This document shows positions 53,003 to 62,366 of a stretch of 64,000 nt of DNA, piece by piece. The notes beneath the pieces were generated by a model. It was not told where the DNA came from. It saw nothing but the letters and a program-made list of their open reading frames with translations, and made no database searches. Origin of the DNA: CAWHMS01 sp963830495. Lineage in GTDB: Bacteria; Actinomycetota; Actinomycetes; Propionibacteriales; Nocardioidaceae. Every line of letters begins with the position of its first letter. Within the stretch, counting starts at the first letter, position 1. A program made the translations under genes and the position numbers. The stretch spans positions 372,001-436,000 of the forward strand of contig CAWHMS010000002.1 of assembly GCA_963830495.1 (NCBI GenBank), given 5' to 3'.

Positions 53003-55153
53003 TTGGCACACGACACTCATGCCGCTGACCACGTCGTCGAGCAGGAGATCAAGCACGAACAGTCTGTCGTCGATCGCATCTACACCCGTCTCGAGGCTGC
53101 GGTCGACGCCGCCCGGTCGCTCGCTGCCGAGGGTCACGCCCGGGCTCGACTGGGCAACGAGGGTGGTCTGGTCGAGCGGGATGCGATCGTCTTCCAGGCA
53201 TCGAGACGGTTGGCCGACCTCGATGCGGCACACGAGGGACTAGTGTTCGGGCGCCTCGACATGCGCGACCGCGACGCCCGCTACATCGGTCGGCTCGGGC
53301 TGCGCGACGAGGATCACGAGGTGTTGCTGGTCGACTGGCGCGCCCCGGCCGCGTCGGTGTTCTACCAGGCGACTGCCGAGCATCCGGTCGGCGTCGTACG
53401 TCGCCGAGTGGTCCAGACCTCAGGCGACACCGTCGTCGGAGTTCAAGACGACCTCCTCGACGCCGGCAGCGCACCCGACGACATGGTGGTCGTCGGTGAG
53501 GGTGCTCTGCTGGCAGAGCTGAGCCGCTCCCGCGACCGGTCGATGCACTCCGTGGTGGCCACCATTCAGAAGGAACAGGACGACGCGATCAGGTCACCGC
53601 ACCGCGGCGTGACCTCCATCAGCGGGGGACCCGGAACCGGGAAGACGGTCGTCGCCCTGCATCGGGCCGCCTACTTGCTCTACACCGATCGCCGCCGCTA
53701 CGAGGGCGGCGGCGTCCTTGTGGTCGGGCCGAACCCGGTGTTCATGACCTACATCGAGCGGGTGCTGCCGTCGCTCGGCGAGACGAGCGTGACGTTGCGC
53801 GCGCTCGGCGAGGTCGTCGACGGGATCCATGCCAACCGTCACGACCTCCCGCGCGTTGCCGCGATCAAGGGCTCGGCGCGGATGCGCCGGGTGCTCGAGC
53901 GAGCGGCCAAGGGGGCTGTACCAAGGGCGCCGACCTCGTTGCGGATCTTCTACCGCGACGACGTGCTGACTCTGGGGGCGCGCGAGCTTTCCGCCCTGCG
54001 CAGGCACCTGCTGGCCGGCGGCCATCGACGCAACCGGGCCCTGCCGCGCGTGGGCAACGAGGTGGTCGACGTGCTGTGGCGGCAGGTGTCGGGGGAGCGC
54101 GGACTGTCGGCCGGCAAGGACGAGTTCGCACACACGATGTTCGGCAGCCGCGACTTCACCGACTTCGTGCGGAGCTGGTGGCCCGCCGTGGATGCGGTCG
54201 GCGTGCTCGGCTGGTTGTCCGACCGCGACCGGCTCGCGCGCGACGCAGCCGGTGTCCTCGACCCGGGCGAGATCGATGACCTGGTGGAGTCATGGGGCGC
54301 TGATGACCTCACGGTCGAGGACGTGCCGCTGATCGACGAGCTGCGCTACCTGGTCGGCGAGCCGGCGGAGCCGGAGAGTGACGAGATCGACCCGCTCGCA
54401 GACCTGTATGACGAAACGGTGCCCGAGCTGGCCACCATGGACCAGCGGCGCGTCCACGCCGGCGGCACCACGGTGGCCGGCCAGCGACCGACCTCCTCCA
54501 TCGAGGACGACCGGTACGCACACGTGCTCGTCGACGAGGCGCAGGACCTCAGCCCGATGCAGTGGCGCATGGTCGGCCGTCGAGGTCGGCACGCGAGCTG
54601 GACGATCGTCGGCGACGCCGCCCAGAGCTCATGGCCACTCCCCGCCGAGGCGGCGTCGGCTCGGGCCGAGGCGCTGACCGGTCGCGACGAGCGCACCTTC
54701 CGGCTCTCGACGAACTATCGGAACTCGCAGGAGATCTTCGACCTCGCCGCCGACGTCGCCCGCGCCTGGATCCCGGATGCTGATCTTCCCGTCGCGGTGC
54801 GTGGCACGGGCGTCGAGCCGCGGGTCCACGAGGTCGAGCCGCCATACGTCGCGTCCGCCGTACGCGATGCGGTGGCACGCCTCGCCGAGGAGCTCGACGG
54901 AACAGTCGGCGTCGTGGCGCCGGTCGGCCGCCGCGCTGAGGTCGACCACTGGCTCGGTGAGCGGGACCGGCAACGACTCCCCGTGCTCGAACCACTCGAC
55001 ACCAAGGGACTGGAGTTCGACGGCATCGTCGTGGTCGAGCCTGACGCCGTCGTCGCCGAGTCCTCGGCCGGCATCCGCACCCTGTACGTCGTGCTGACCC
55101 GCGCCACGCAGCAGCTCGTCATCATCGGCGGCAGCCACCACTGGCGGCCATGA
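53003..55153 (+). CDS. HelD-like RNA polymerase-recycling ATPase (UvrD/Rep superfamily I)
   Basis: A 716-residue superfamily I helicase-like ATPase of the actinobacterial HelD/HelR group, which removes stalled RNA polymerase from nucleic acid; some versions protect against rifamycins. The N-terminal coiled coil (HVVEQEIKHEQSVVDRIYTR) is the polymerase-channel arm. Walker A is SISGGPGTGKTVVALHRAAY (Lys214), Walker B VLVDEAQDLSPMQW, and the motif IV region FRLSTNYRNSQEIFDLA. The C-terminal part holds LDTKGLEFDGIVVVEPD and TLYVVLTRATQQL. TTG 53003 is chosen because GGCGGGGAG precedes it; ATG 52949 is an alternative. The following gene overlaps its stop by four bases. No rifamycin-associated element was recognised upstream. 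Confidence 0.85.
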   Translation: MAHDTHAADHVVEQEIKHEQSVVDRIYTRLEAAVDAARSLAAEGHARARLGNEGGLVERDAIVFQASRRLADLDAAHEGLVFGRLDMRDRDARYIGRLGLRDEDHEVLLVDWRAPAASVFYQATAEHPVGVVRRRVVQTSGDTVVGVQDDLLDAGSAPDDMVVVGEGALLAELSRSRDRSMHSVVATIQKEQDDAIRSPHRGVTSISGGPGTGKTVVALHRAAYLLYTDRRRYEGGGVLVVGPNPVFMTYIERVLPSLGETSVTLRALGEVVDGIHANRHDLPRVAAIKGSARMRRVLERAAKGAVPRAPTSLRIFYRDDVLTLGARELSALRRHLLAGGHRRNRALPRVGNEVVDVLWRQVSGERGLSAGKDEFAHTMFGSRDFTDFVRSWWPAVDAVGVLGWLSDRDRLARDAAGVLDPGEIDDLVESWGADDLTVEDVPLIDELRYLVGEPAEPESDEIDPLADLYDETVPELATMDQRRVHAGGTTVAGQRPTSSIEDDRYAHVLVDEAQDLSPMQWRMVGRRGRHASWTIVGDAAQSSWPLPAEAASARAEALTGRDERTFRLSTNYRNSQEIFDLAADVARAWIPDADLPVAVRGTGVEPRVHEVEPPYVASAVRDAVARLAEELDGTVGVVAPVGRRAEVDHWLGERDRQRLPVLEPLDTKGLEFDGIVVVEPDAVVAESSAGIRTLYVVLTRATQQLVIIGGSHHWRP

Positions 55154-57039
55154 ACCCACTCGAGAAGGTCTGCGCGGATCCGGCGTTCGCGCTGGTGCGG
55201 CTCCAGGATTCGGACACGGTCACCCTCCTCGGCGGTCGACGCGTCGACCACGACCTGATCGCCGACGTACCCCTGGAGACGGCGGCGCCCGCTCCGGGTC
55301 GGCGCTTCGACCGGATGCTGTGCATCCCGTACGCGCAGATCCGCGAGCGAGGATTCACCGCGCATCAGGACGGCACCCCGCTGAGCAGCATCGTGGTCGA
55401 GCACGAGTCGGAGGTCACGATCGATGCGCTGCTTGCCCTCACGCCCGAACACCCGTTGGAGGCGGTCGGCACGTCCGGCTTCGACATCGGCGACGAGGCG
55501 TACGCCGACCTGGTCGCTCGCGTCATCCGTGACGAGATCGGCAACGGGGAGGGCGCCAACCTCGTCATCGCCCGCAGCTACCACGCGACCATCAAGGACT
55601 GGAACCTCGCCAGGGCACTGACCGTGTTCAGGCACCTCCTCGAGCGCGAGCGCGGCGCCTACTGGACCTTCCTCGTCTTCACCGGCGACCGCTACCTGAT
55701 CGGCGCCAGCCCCGAGCGGCACGTCAGCGTGCACGGGGGTGAGGTCAGGATGAACCCGATCAGCGGCACGTTCCGCGTCGGCCGTGCGGAGGGCGGTGCC
55801 GAGCGCAAGGAGCAGCTGCTTGACTTCCTCGCGGCCGAGAAGGAGATCTACGAGCTCTTCATGGTGGTCGACGAGGAGCTGAAGATGATGTGCGACATCT
55901 GCAGCGAGGGGGGCCAGATCCTGGGGCCTTTCCTCAAGCCGATGACCCACCTCATCCACACCGAGTACGTCCTGGCCGGGCGCACGACGCGCGACGTGCG
56001 GGAGGTGCTGCGCGACTCGATGTTCGCCGCCACCGTCACCGGGAGCCCGGTCGAGAACGCCTGCCGCCTCATCACCGAGTACGAGGCCGGAGGACGCGGC
56101 TACTACGCATCGATGCTCGCGCTGCTAGGCCGCGATGACGCGGGCAGGCCGACAGCCGACGCACCGATCCTCCTGCGTACAGCGGACATCGACCTCGACG
56201 GGCGGATCCGGGTGCAGGCCGGCGCCACGCTGGTACGTGACTCCGACCCGTACGACGAAGTGGCCGAGACCCATGCCAAGGCCGCCGGCATCCTGACTGC
56301 CTTCGGGCTGGTCCCCACTCCCGTCGCGCCACCTGCGGAGATCGCCGGGCTGGCCCGGGACGAGGACGTGCTCGCCGCTCTCGGCAGCCGCAACAAGCGC
56401 CTCTCGCGATTCTGGTTCCAGGATCAGGGTGACGCCGATCCGCACCCGGGGCTCGCCGGCAAGCACGTGGTCGTGCTGGACGGCGAGGACGACTTCGTCC
56501 TCATGCTGCGCCACATGCTCCGCGTCCTCGGCATGACCAGCGACACGATCCGCCATCACGACTACGCCACCGGAGACTTCGACGAGGCGGACCTGGTGAT
56601 CGTCGGGCCCGGGCCCGGAGACCCACGCAATCTCGACGACCCGAAGATCAAGGCGGTCCGCGGAGCCGTCGACGACCTGCTGTCGAGCCGACAGCCGTTC
56701 CTGGCCGTCTGTCTCGGACATCAGGTGCTGGCGGGCACGCTCGGGATACCGCTGACCTACAAGGACATCGTGTTCCAGGGCACCCAGACCCTGGTGACGT
56801 TGCGCGATCGACCGGAGAGTGTCGGCTTCTACAACACGTTCGTCGCTCGCCTCGACCCCGCGGCAGGCACGGCAGCCCTGCCCGGTCAAGTCCGCATCGA
56901 GAGCGACCCGGTCAGTGGCGACGTCCATGCGATCGAGGGACCGCACTACCGCGGAGTGCAGTTCCACGCGGAGTCGATCCTGACCGAGCACGGCTTCGCC
57001 ATCATCCGAGGGCTGCTGCTCGAGCTGCTGCACGACTGA
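55150..57039 (+). CDS. TrpE-TrpG fusion/PhzE-like anthranilate (or ADIC) synthase
   Basis: A 629-residue chorismate-using enzyme with both subunits fused. The N-terminal chorismate domain (about 1-400) has YLIGASPERHVSVHGGEVRM, then NPISGTFR, where Ser/Ala in P-I-x-G-T marks aminating anthranilate or ADIC synthases rather than PabB. ELKMMCDICSEGGQI and HLIHTEYVLAG resemble PhzE. The C-terminal glutaminase (about 440-629) has LVIVGPGPGDPRN, the nucleophile in FLAVCLGHQVLAG, and VQFHAESILTEHG. No other phenazine gene is nearby, so anthranilate for tryptophan or a secondary product is plausible. The start overlaps the helD-like stop (ATGA); PabA follows six bases later. Confidence 0.85.
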   Translation: MNPLEKVCADPAFALVRLQDSDTVTLLGGRRVDHDLIADVPLETAAPAPGRRFDRMLCIPYAQIRERGFTAHQDGTPLSSIVVEHESEVTIDALLALTPEHPLEAVGTSGFDIGDEAYADLVARVIRDEIGNGEGANLVIARSYHATIKDWNLARALTVFRHLLERERGAYWTFLVFTGDRYLIGASPERHVSVHGGEVRMNPISGTFRVGRAEGGAERKEQLLDFLAAEKEIYELFMVVDEELKMMCDICSEGGQILGPFLKPMTHLIHTEYVLAGRTTRDVREVLRDSMFAATVTGSPVENACRLITEYEAGGRGYYASMLALLGRDDAGRPTADAPILLRTADIDLDGRIRVQAGATLVRDSDPYDEVAETHAKAAGILTAFGLVPTPVAPPAEIAGLARDEDVLAALGSRNKRLSRFWFQDQGDADPHPGLAGKHVVVLDGEDDFVLMLRHMLRVLGMTSDTIRHHDYATGDFDEADLVIVGPGPGDPRNLDDPKIKAVRGAVDDLLSSRQPFLAVCLGHQVLAGTLGIPLTYKDIVFQGTQTLVTLRDRPESVGFYNTFVARLDPAAGTAALPGQVRIESDPVSGDVHAIEGPHYRGVQFHAESILTEHGFAIIRGLLLELLHD

Positions 57040-57045
57040 CTGCCC

Positions 57046-57630
57046 ATGCCGCGCGTCCTCGTCGTCGACCATCACGACTCCTACACCTTCAACCTCGTCC
57101 ACCTCGTCGGGGCGGTCACCGGTGAGCTCCCGGACGTGATCCAGCACGACGACGCCGACGCGGCGCGGCGATGGCGTGCCGACTACAGCCACCTCGTGCT
57201 GTCGCCCGGTCCGGGCACGGTGACCGAAGTGGGCGACTTCGCGGTCGGTCGCGAGATCGTGGCCGAGGCGGAGGTCCCCGTCTTCGGTGTCTGCCTCGGC
57301 ATGCAGGGCATGGTCAGCGTGCTGGGTGGCACGGTGGCGACGGTGCGCCCCGCGCACGGTGAGCTCGACCGGATCTCGCACGTGGGTACGGGCCTGTTCG
57401 CCGGTCTGGGGCAAGGGTTCTCGGTCGTGCGCTACCACTCCCTGGCGGCTGTGGACGTACCCCCTGACCTCGAGGTCACCGCGTGGTGCGACGACGACGG
57501 AGGCAGGGTCGTCATGGGAGTCGCGCACCGCGAGCGCCCGTTGCATGGCGTGCAATTCCACCCGGAGTCGATCCTGAGCGAGTACGGCGTCGAGCTGATG
57601 ACCAACTTCATCGGGCTGGAGGAGTCGTGA
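57046..57630 (+). CDS. pabA: Glutamine amidotransferase component of aminodeoxychorismate synthase
   Basis: A 194-residue class I glutaminase that supplies ammonia to its chorismate-binding partner. Motifs are VVDHHDSYTFNLVHL, LVLSPGPGTVTE, the nucleophile Cys in FGVCLGMQGM and the His-Glu pair in VQFHPESILSEYG. PabA and TrpG cannot be separated by motif; the directly overlapping PabB-type partner (GTGA at 57627) and the TrpEG fusion with its own glutaminase upstream argue for the folate pathway. ATG 57046. Confidence 0.85.
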   Translation: MPRVLVVDHHDSYTFNLVHLVGAVTGELPDVIQHDDADAARRWRADYSHLVLSPGPGTVTEVGDFAVGREIVAEAEVPVFGVCLGMQGMVSVLGGTVATVRPAHGELDRISHVGTGLFAGLGQGFSVVRYHSLAAVDVPPDLEVTAWCDDDGGRVVMGVAHRERPLHGVQFHPESILSEYGVELMTNFIGLEES

Positions 57631-58991
57631 CCGCCGATGCCTCAGCCGACCTGCCGTGGGTCGAGCCGGAGGACTTCTTCGCGGCGCATGCGGCGGGACG
57701 CGAGCGGGCGTACTGGCTGGACGGGTCCGGGGCGCGCAGCTGGTCGGGTCGCCTGTCGGTCGTCGGCTGGCTCGAACCGGCGGACCTGAGCCTCACCCAG
57801 CACGCCGGACCCCAGCAGGTCGTAGCGCATCGCGCGGGCTCCTCCGTCCGGGTCGGGTCGGACCTGTTCGCGGCCCTGGCCGAGCACAGTGGCCCACAGA
57901 CGCCGTCGCCGAGTCCGCGTCGCTGGGTTGGCTTCTTCGGATACGCCGCCCGCCCGGATCTCCCGGCACTGACCGACGACGATCCGGAGGTCGTCGACTC
58001 GTGCTGGATGCGGGTCGAGCGATTCGTCGTCTTCGACCACGCTCACCGGAGAGTTCGGGTCGTCGCGACACCCGAACGGCTCGAGTCCTGGCGGACCGAG
58101 GTGTTGCACCGACTGAAGCGAACTCCGCGGGCCTCTCCTCCGGAGCCGTCCCCGCCCGTGAACCTCGAGACGACCTGGTCCGCCGATCGCTACCGACCCG
58201 CCTTCGACGAGGTGCAACGGCAGCTCAGGTTGGGCAACTCCTACGAGACCAACCTGACGTTTCGCACGACGATGCAATCGAACGCCGACCCGCTCGATGT
58301 CTACCGTCTGCTGCGCCGACTCAGTCCGGCGCCGTACGCGGCCTTCATCGCCCACCGGGGCACCAGCCTGCTCAGCAGTTCGCCCGAGCGCTTCGCCACC
58401 ATCACCGCCGAGGGTGTGATCGAGACCCGGCCGATCAAGGGCACCACTGCCCGGCACACCGACCCTGCCCTCGATGCCCGGGCTGCCCGAAGGTTGACCC
58501 AGGAGCCTAAGTTCCGGGGCGAGAACCTCATGATCGTCGACCTGCTGCGCAACGACATGGCACGGGTGTGCGAGCTCGGCTCGGTCCATGTGAGCGATCT
58601 GATGCACGTGGAGTCCTATCCGACGGTGCACCAGCTGGTCACCACGATCGAGGGACGGCTCCGGTCAGACGTGACCACCATCGACGCGCTACGTGCGCTG
58701 TTCCCGGGCGGTTCGATGACGGGAGCGCCGAAGCTGCGCACGATGCAGATCATCGCTGATGTCGAGGACACCCCACGTGGGCCGTACGCGGGCGCCGTCG
58801 GGTGGCTGCTCGACGACGGGAGCGCGGACCTCGGGATCGTGATCCGCAGCCTGGTGCACCGCGGACACCATTACACGGTGGGCACCGGAGGTGGCATCAC
58901 GGTCAGCTCCGTCGTCGAGGAGGAGATGGCTGAGGCCTCGTGGAAGGTCACCCGGATGCTCGCCGCGCTGGGGATCTCCCCTGTCCAGTGA
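57627..58991 (+). CDS. pabB: Aminodeoxychorismate synthase component I
   Basis: PabB converts chorismate to 4-amino-4-deoxychorismate for folate. The 454-residue protein carries IETRPIKGTTAR: the lysine in PIKGT forms the covalent intermediate in PabB and is replaced in TrpE and PhzE, so this assignment is strong. Other blocks are NSYETNLTFR, SPERFATIT, RGENLMIVDLLRNDMARVC and FPGGSMTGAPKLRTM. GTG 57627 overlaps the pabA stop. A PabC lyase is not in the window. The N-terminal 120 residues are less conserved, with the structural tryptophan pocket not obvious. Confidence 0.9.
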   Translation: MTADASADLPWVEPEDFFAAHAAGRERAYWLDGSGARSWSGRLSVVGWLEPADLSLTQHAGPQQVVAHRAGSSVRVGSDLFAALAEHSGPQTPSPSPRRWVGFFGYAARPDLPALTDDDPEVVDSCWMRVERFVVFDHAHRRVRVVATPERLESWRTEVLHRLKRTPRASPPEPSPPVNLETTWSADRYRPAFDEVQRQLRLGNSYETNLTFRTTMQSNADPLDVYRLLRRLSPAPYAAFIAHRGTSLLSSSPERFATITAEGVIETRPIKGTTARHTDPALDARAARRLTQEPKFRGENLMIVDLLRNDMARVCELGSVHVSDLMHVESYPTVHQLVTTIEGRLRSDVTTIDALRALFPGGSMTGAPKLRTMQIIADVEDTPRGPYAGAVGWLLDDGSADLGIVIRSLVHRGHHYTVGTGGGITVSSVVEEEMAEASWKVTRMLAALGISPVQ

Positions 58992-59036
58992 CCATGGTCG
59001 GCGGCATAAGTCCAGCGCCCGGTCGTGTTGATCTGC

Positions 59037-60230
59037 TCAGTCGGCGTCCGAGCCCAGGGTGACCTTGACCTCGCGTGCGTCGCCACCACTGTCGCCGCGG
59101 GTGACCGACAACGTCACGGTGTCGCCGGGCCGGTAGGTGCGGACGATGGCGATGAGGGTCTCGGAGTCGGTGATCTCGTAGCTGTCGACGGCGGTGATCA
59201 CCTCACCGCTCGCCAGGTCGGTGCTGGCGGCCGGCGTGCCGGGGCTGACGGCCTCCACGGAGGCACCGCCCGGCAACCCGAGGTCGTCGGCCGCGTCGCC
59301 GACGCTGACGCCGATCCGAGCGTGCGTGGCCGGCTTGCCGTCGCGCAGCTGCTCCACGATCGGGATCGCGTCGTTGATGGGGATCGCGAAGCCCAGGCCG
59401 ATCGAGCCACCCTGGCTGTTGACACTGCTGGAGTCGGTGCGGATCGCGCTGTCGATCCCGACCACCTCACCGCTGAGGTTGATGAGCGGGCCTCCGGAGT
59501 TGCCGGGGTTGATGGCGGCGTCGGTCTGGATCGCCGGAAAGACGGTGGGCTCGGCGCTGCCTGACCCGCTCTGCGTCGACACGGGTCTGTTGAGAGAGCT
59601 AACGATGCCTGTGGTCACGGTGCTCTCGAGGCCGAAGGGCGCGCCGAGCGCGACGACTTCCTCACCCACGTCGAGCTGGTCGGAGTCTCCGAGCGTGGCG
59701 GGGGAGAGACCACTGACGCCCTCAGCCTTGATCACGGCCAGGTCCGTAGCGGGGTCGGTGCCCACCACCGTCGCGGCAGCGGTGCTGCCGTCGTCGAAGC
59801 TGACGGCGAGGTCGCCACCGTCGACGACGAACTCGACCACGTGGTTGTTGGTGAGGATCTCGCCGTCATCGGTGAGCACGATCCCCGAACCGGTGCCGCT
59901 CTGGGTGCTGGAGCTGGCGTAGATCTTGACCACCGATGGCAGCGCCTCGGCTGCGGCCGCCTCGGTCGACCCCGGCTCGGCCCGCGAGTCCTGGCCAGGG
60001 CTCAGGTCGAGCATCTGCTGGCCGTCATCGCCAGTCGTGCTGGCTTGGCTCGACGTCTCGTCGTCGGCGAGCGTCGCGGCGCCGAAGCCGGCGGCCGTGC
60101 CGGTCAGGGCGGCGACAAGCACAGCTGCGCCGACCACGCGCCCCCCATGACTCCGGGATGCACCGACAGGGGGGTCCTGGTGCGGGGGATTCGGGGCAGG
60201 AGGCAGCGGGGGGTACGCGTGGCCGGACAT
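59037..60230 (-). CDS. HtrA/DegP-family serine protease with PDZ domain (PepD-like)
   Basis: A 397-residue membrane-anchored protease. A Pro-rich cytoplasmic tail (about 1-28) leads to one membrane helix (VVGAAVLVAALTGTAAGFGA), a linker, then the trypsin-like domain. The triad is His in LTNNHVVEF, Asp in ATDLAVIKAEG and Ser in NPGNSGGPLINL. A single PDZ domain follows (GASVEAVSPGTPA, GEVITAVDSYEI). Such proteases degrade or refold damaged envelope proteins. It stands third behind a response regulator and kinase, as pepD does behind mprAB in mycobacteria, and has a CTGAG-N6-CTCAG site 33-50 bases upstream. Confidence 0.92.
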   Translation of the reverse strand: MSGHAYPPLPPAPNPPHQDPPVGASRSHGGRVVGAAVLVAALTGTAAGFGAATLADDETSSQASTTGDDGQQMLDLSPGQDSRAEPGSTEAAAAEALPSVVKIYASSSTQSGTGSGIVLTDDGEILTNNHVVEFVVDGGDLAVSFDDGSTAAATVVGTDPATDLAVIKAEGVSGLSPATLGDSDQLDVGEEVVALGAPFGLESTVTTGIVSSLNRPVSTQSGSGSAEPTVFPAIQTDAAINPGNSGGPLINLSGEVVGIDSAIRTDSSSVNSQGGSIGLGFAIPINDAIPIVEQLRDGKPATHARIGVSVGDAADDLGLPGGASVEAVSPGTPAASTDLASGEVITAVDSYEITDSETLIAIVRTYRPGDTVTLSVTRGDSGGDAREVKVTLGSDAD

Positions 60231-60262
60231 GACTCAACTCTGCGGTGCTCCGCTGAAAGGAC

Positions 60263-60280
60263 TCTGAGATCCGGCTCAGA
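60263..60280. promoter_or_regulatory. TCTGAG-N6-CTCAGA candidate MprA-type site before htrA
   Basis: A perfect six-base inverted repeat around a six-base centre. Read along the minus strand it is CTGAG then CTCAG starting 11 bases apart. It spans the kinase stop codon and lies 33-50 bases before the protease start. A similar CTTAG-N6-CTCAG pair precedes the response regulator. Confidence 0.45.
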
Positions 60281-61655
60281 TGTTGCTGTGAGGTGCCACG
60301 GGGACCGCCTGGGCATCGGGGGTGCCGGGCAGCTGCAGGGTCAGCTCTGCGCCGCGACCGGCTCCGTTCGCGGCCGTGACGTGTCCGCCGTGCCGCTCGG
60401 CTGCCTGCCGGACGATCGCGAGACCGAGTCCCGATCCCGGCATCGTGCGCGCGTCGTCGGCGCGGTAGAACCGCTCGAAGACCATCGGCAGGTCTGCATC
60501 GTTGATGCCCGGCCCGGTGTCGCGCACCGTCAGCGTGCCCTCGCTCAACCGGACGGTCACGACGCCGTCGGGCGGGCTCCACTTCGCAGCGTTGTCGAGC
60601 AGGTTGGTGACGGCGCGCTCGAGGATCGCCGGCTCCCCGACGACCCACCAGGGCTCGGCGTGGACGTCGAACGTCGCCTGCGTACGTCGCCGGACTCTCT
60701 CGACGGCGCGGTCGACGAGGACGGCCAGGTCGACCGGCTCGGGAGCCCGCTGCACCGGCTCGTCACGGGCCAGCTCGACCAGGTCGCCGACGAGCGTGGA
60801 CAGCTCCTCGACCTGGGCGGTGGCGTCGGCCAGGATCTCGTCGCGCTGCTCGCGCGACAGGCCGCCGCGCCGATCCGCCTGCGCCAACAGCTCGAGGTTG
60901 GTCCGGAGGCTGGTCAGCGGGGTGCGCAGCTCGTGGCCGGCGTCGGCGACGAGCCGGCGCTCCCGCTCGCGAGAGGCGGCCAACGACGCCAGCATCTTGT
61001 TGAACGACGATGCCAGGCTGGCGAGCTCGTCGTCACCGGTGACGGCGATGGGCTTGATCTCCTCGGTGCGCGCGATCGTGTCGGCGGCAGCGCTGAGACG
61101 ACGTACCGGCATCAGTGCGGACCTCGCCACGGCCAGACCGATGATCGCGGCCGCGACGATGCCCCCGCCCCCCACGAGCAGCAGCACCAGGCCCAGCCGA
61201 TCCAGGGTGCGCTCGATCGGCTCGGCGGACTGCACGAACATCAGCGCGGTGCCAGGACTGGCGGGCACGGTGGCGGCCCGGACCTCCTCGCCGTCCCGCT
61301 CGATCGTGCGCAGGCTGAAGAGCTGCGCCCCGCTGGCGACGGCCTGCTCCTCGGACGAGATCGGCGCCACCCACGACGCCGAACGACGGGGCAGCACGCT
61401 GCCGTCCTCGTAGACCAGGAACACGCGTAGGTCGGCCGCGGCCCAAGCCTCGTAGCGGGTGTCGGTGAGGACGGCGATCTCTGTCAGCTTGGTCTCTGCC
61501 GCCTCGTTGGCCCGGCGGAGCAGCGAGTTGTCGAGCTGGGCGTGCAGCTGGTCCCGGATCGAGACGTAGGCGGCCAGGCTGGCTATCGCGACGGCAAGTC
61601 CGACGGCGCAGGCGGCCAGCAGCGAGATGCGGGTCGCCAGCGACATGCGTGTCAC
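60276..61655 (-). CDS. Sensor histidine kinase (MprB-like)
   Basis: A 459-residue membrane kinase. The first helix is ISLLAACAVGLAVAIASLAA, then an extracellular sensor of about 120 residues, a second helix (LVLLLVGGGGIVAAAIIGLA), HAMP, and DAGHELRTPLTSLRTNLELL with the phospho-acceptor histidine. ATP-lid blocks are VTNLLDNAAKWSPPDG, VRDTGPGIN and GSGLGLAIVRQAAERHGG. GTG 61655 overlaps the response-regulator stop by four bases (ATG 61646 is also possible). The RR-kinase-HtrA order matches mprA-mprB-pepD, which senses envelope stress and is restrained by unfolded proteins; the role here is inferred from that. Confidence 0.9.
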   Translation of the reverse strand: MTRMSLATRISLLAACAVGLAVAIASLAAYVSIRDQLHAQLDNSLLRRANEAAETKLTEIAVLTDTRYEAWAAADLRVFLVYEDGSVLPRRSASWVAPISSEEQAVASGAQLFSLRTIERDGEEVRAATVPASPGTALMFVQSAEPIERTLDRLGLVLLLVGGGGIVAAAIIGLAVARSALMPVRRLSAAADTIARTEEIKPIAVTGDDELASLASSFNKMLASLAASRERERRLVADAGHELRTPLTSLRTNLELLAQADRRGGLSREQRDEILADATAQVEELSTLVGDLVELARDEPVQRAPEPVDLAVLVDRAVERVRRRTQATFDVHAEPWWVVGEPAILERAVTNLLDNAAKWSPPDGVVTVRLSEGTLTVRDTGPGINDADLPMVFERFYRADDARTMPGSGLGLAIVRQAAERHGGHVTAANGAGRGAELTLQLPGTPDAQAVPVAPHSNI

Positions 61656-62344
61656 GGCGGCGTCTCGCGCAGCACGTAGCCGACTCCGCGGACGGTGTGC
61701 AGCAGCCGCGGCTCCCCCTCTGCCTCGGTCTTGCGCCGCACGTAGCCGACGTACACCTCGAGGGAGTTCGCCGTGGTCGGGAAGTCGTAGCCCCAGACCT
61801 CCTCCAGGATGAAGGAGCGGTCGAGCACCCGCTTCGGTCGGCGCATGAACAACTCGAGCAGGCTCCACTCGGTCCGGGTCAGGGTGATCGATCGCGCACC
61901 GCGCTGGACATCGCGCGTCACCGGATCCATGGTCAGGTCGGAGAACACGAGCGGGCCGTCCCCGCCGCCGTCCTCGGTGCCGACGGTGCGGCGCCGGAGC
62001 ATCGCCCGGACCCGCGCGAGCAGCTCCTCGAGCGCGAACGGCTTGGCCAGGTAGTCGTCGGCGCCGGCGTCGAGGCCGTCGACTCGGTCACCCACGGCGT
62101 CCCGCGCGGTCAGGACGAGGATCGGTACGTCGTTGCCGGCCGCGCGCAGGGCACGCGTGGTCTCGATCCCGTCCAGCCGCGGCATCATCACGTCGACGAT
62201 CATCGCGTCCGGGCTGATCTGGTTGATGCGCGCCAGCGCCTCGACGCCGTCGTTGGCGAGCGCGACCTCGTACCCGTTGAACTCGAGCGATCGCCGCAGC
62301 GAGTCTCGGACGGACCGGTCGTCGTCCACGACCATGATGCGCAT
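61652..62344 (-). CDS. OmpR-family response regulator (MprA-like)
   Basis: A 230-residue regulator. The receiver has three aspartates at 7-9, phosphorylated Asp51 in AMIVDVMMPRLDG, Thr in ILVLTAR and Lys in YLAKPFALEELL. The winged helix shows ITLTRTEWSLLELFM and SLEVYVGYVRRKTEAEG. The ATG at 62344 begins the receiver; an in-frame GTG upstream would add a non-homologous tail. It is the first gene of the stress operon, and CTTAG-N6-CTCAG 23-38 bases upstream suggests autoregulation. Confidence 0.92.
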   Translation of the reverse strand: MRIMVVDDDRSVRDSLRRSLEFNGYEVALANDGVEALARINQISPDAMIVDVMMPRLDGIETTRALRAAGNDVPILVLTARDAVGDRVDGLDAGADDYLAKPFALEELLARVRAMLRRRTVGTEDGGGDGPLVFSDLTMDPVTRDVQRGARSITLTRTEWSLLELFMRRPKRVLDRSFILEEVWGYDFPTTANSLEVYVGYVRRKTEAEGEPRLLHTVRGVGYVLRETPP

Positions 62345-62366
62345 GAGGCTAGGGTGCCACGCAGGA

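Noticed and set aside
52870..53003. Rifamycin-associated element before the helD-like gene
   Set aside because: No inverted-repeat element of the expected type is visible; the region holds only the 22-base repeats. Rifamycin induction is therefore not claimed.
55150..57039. Phenazine biosynthesis cluster
   Set aside because: PhzE-like sequence alone is not enough; no PhzB, PhzD, PhzF or PhzG homologue is present in the window.
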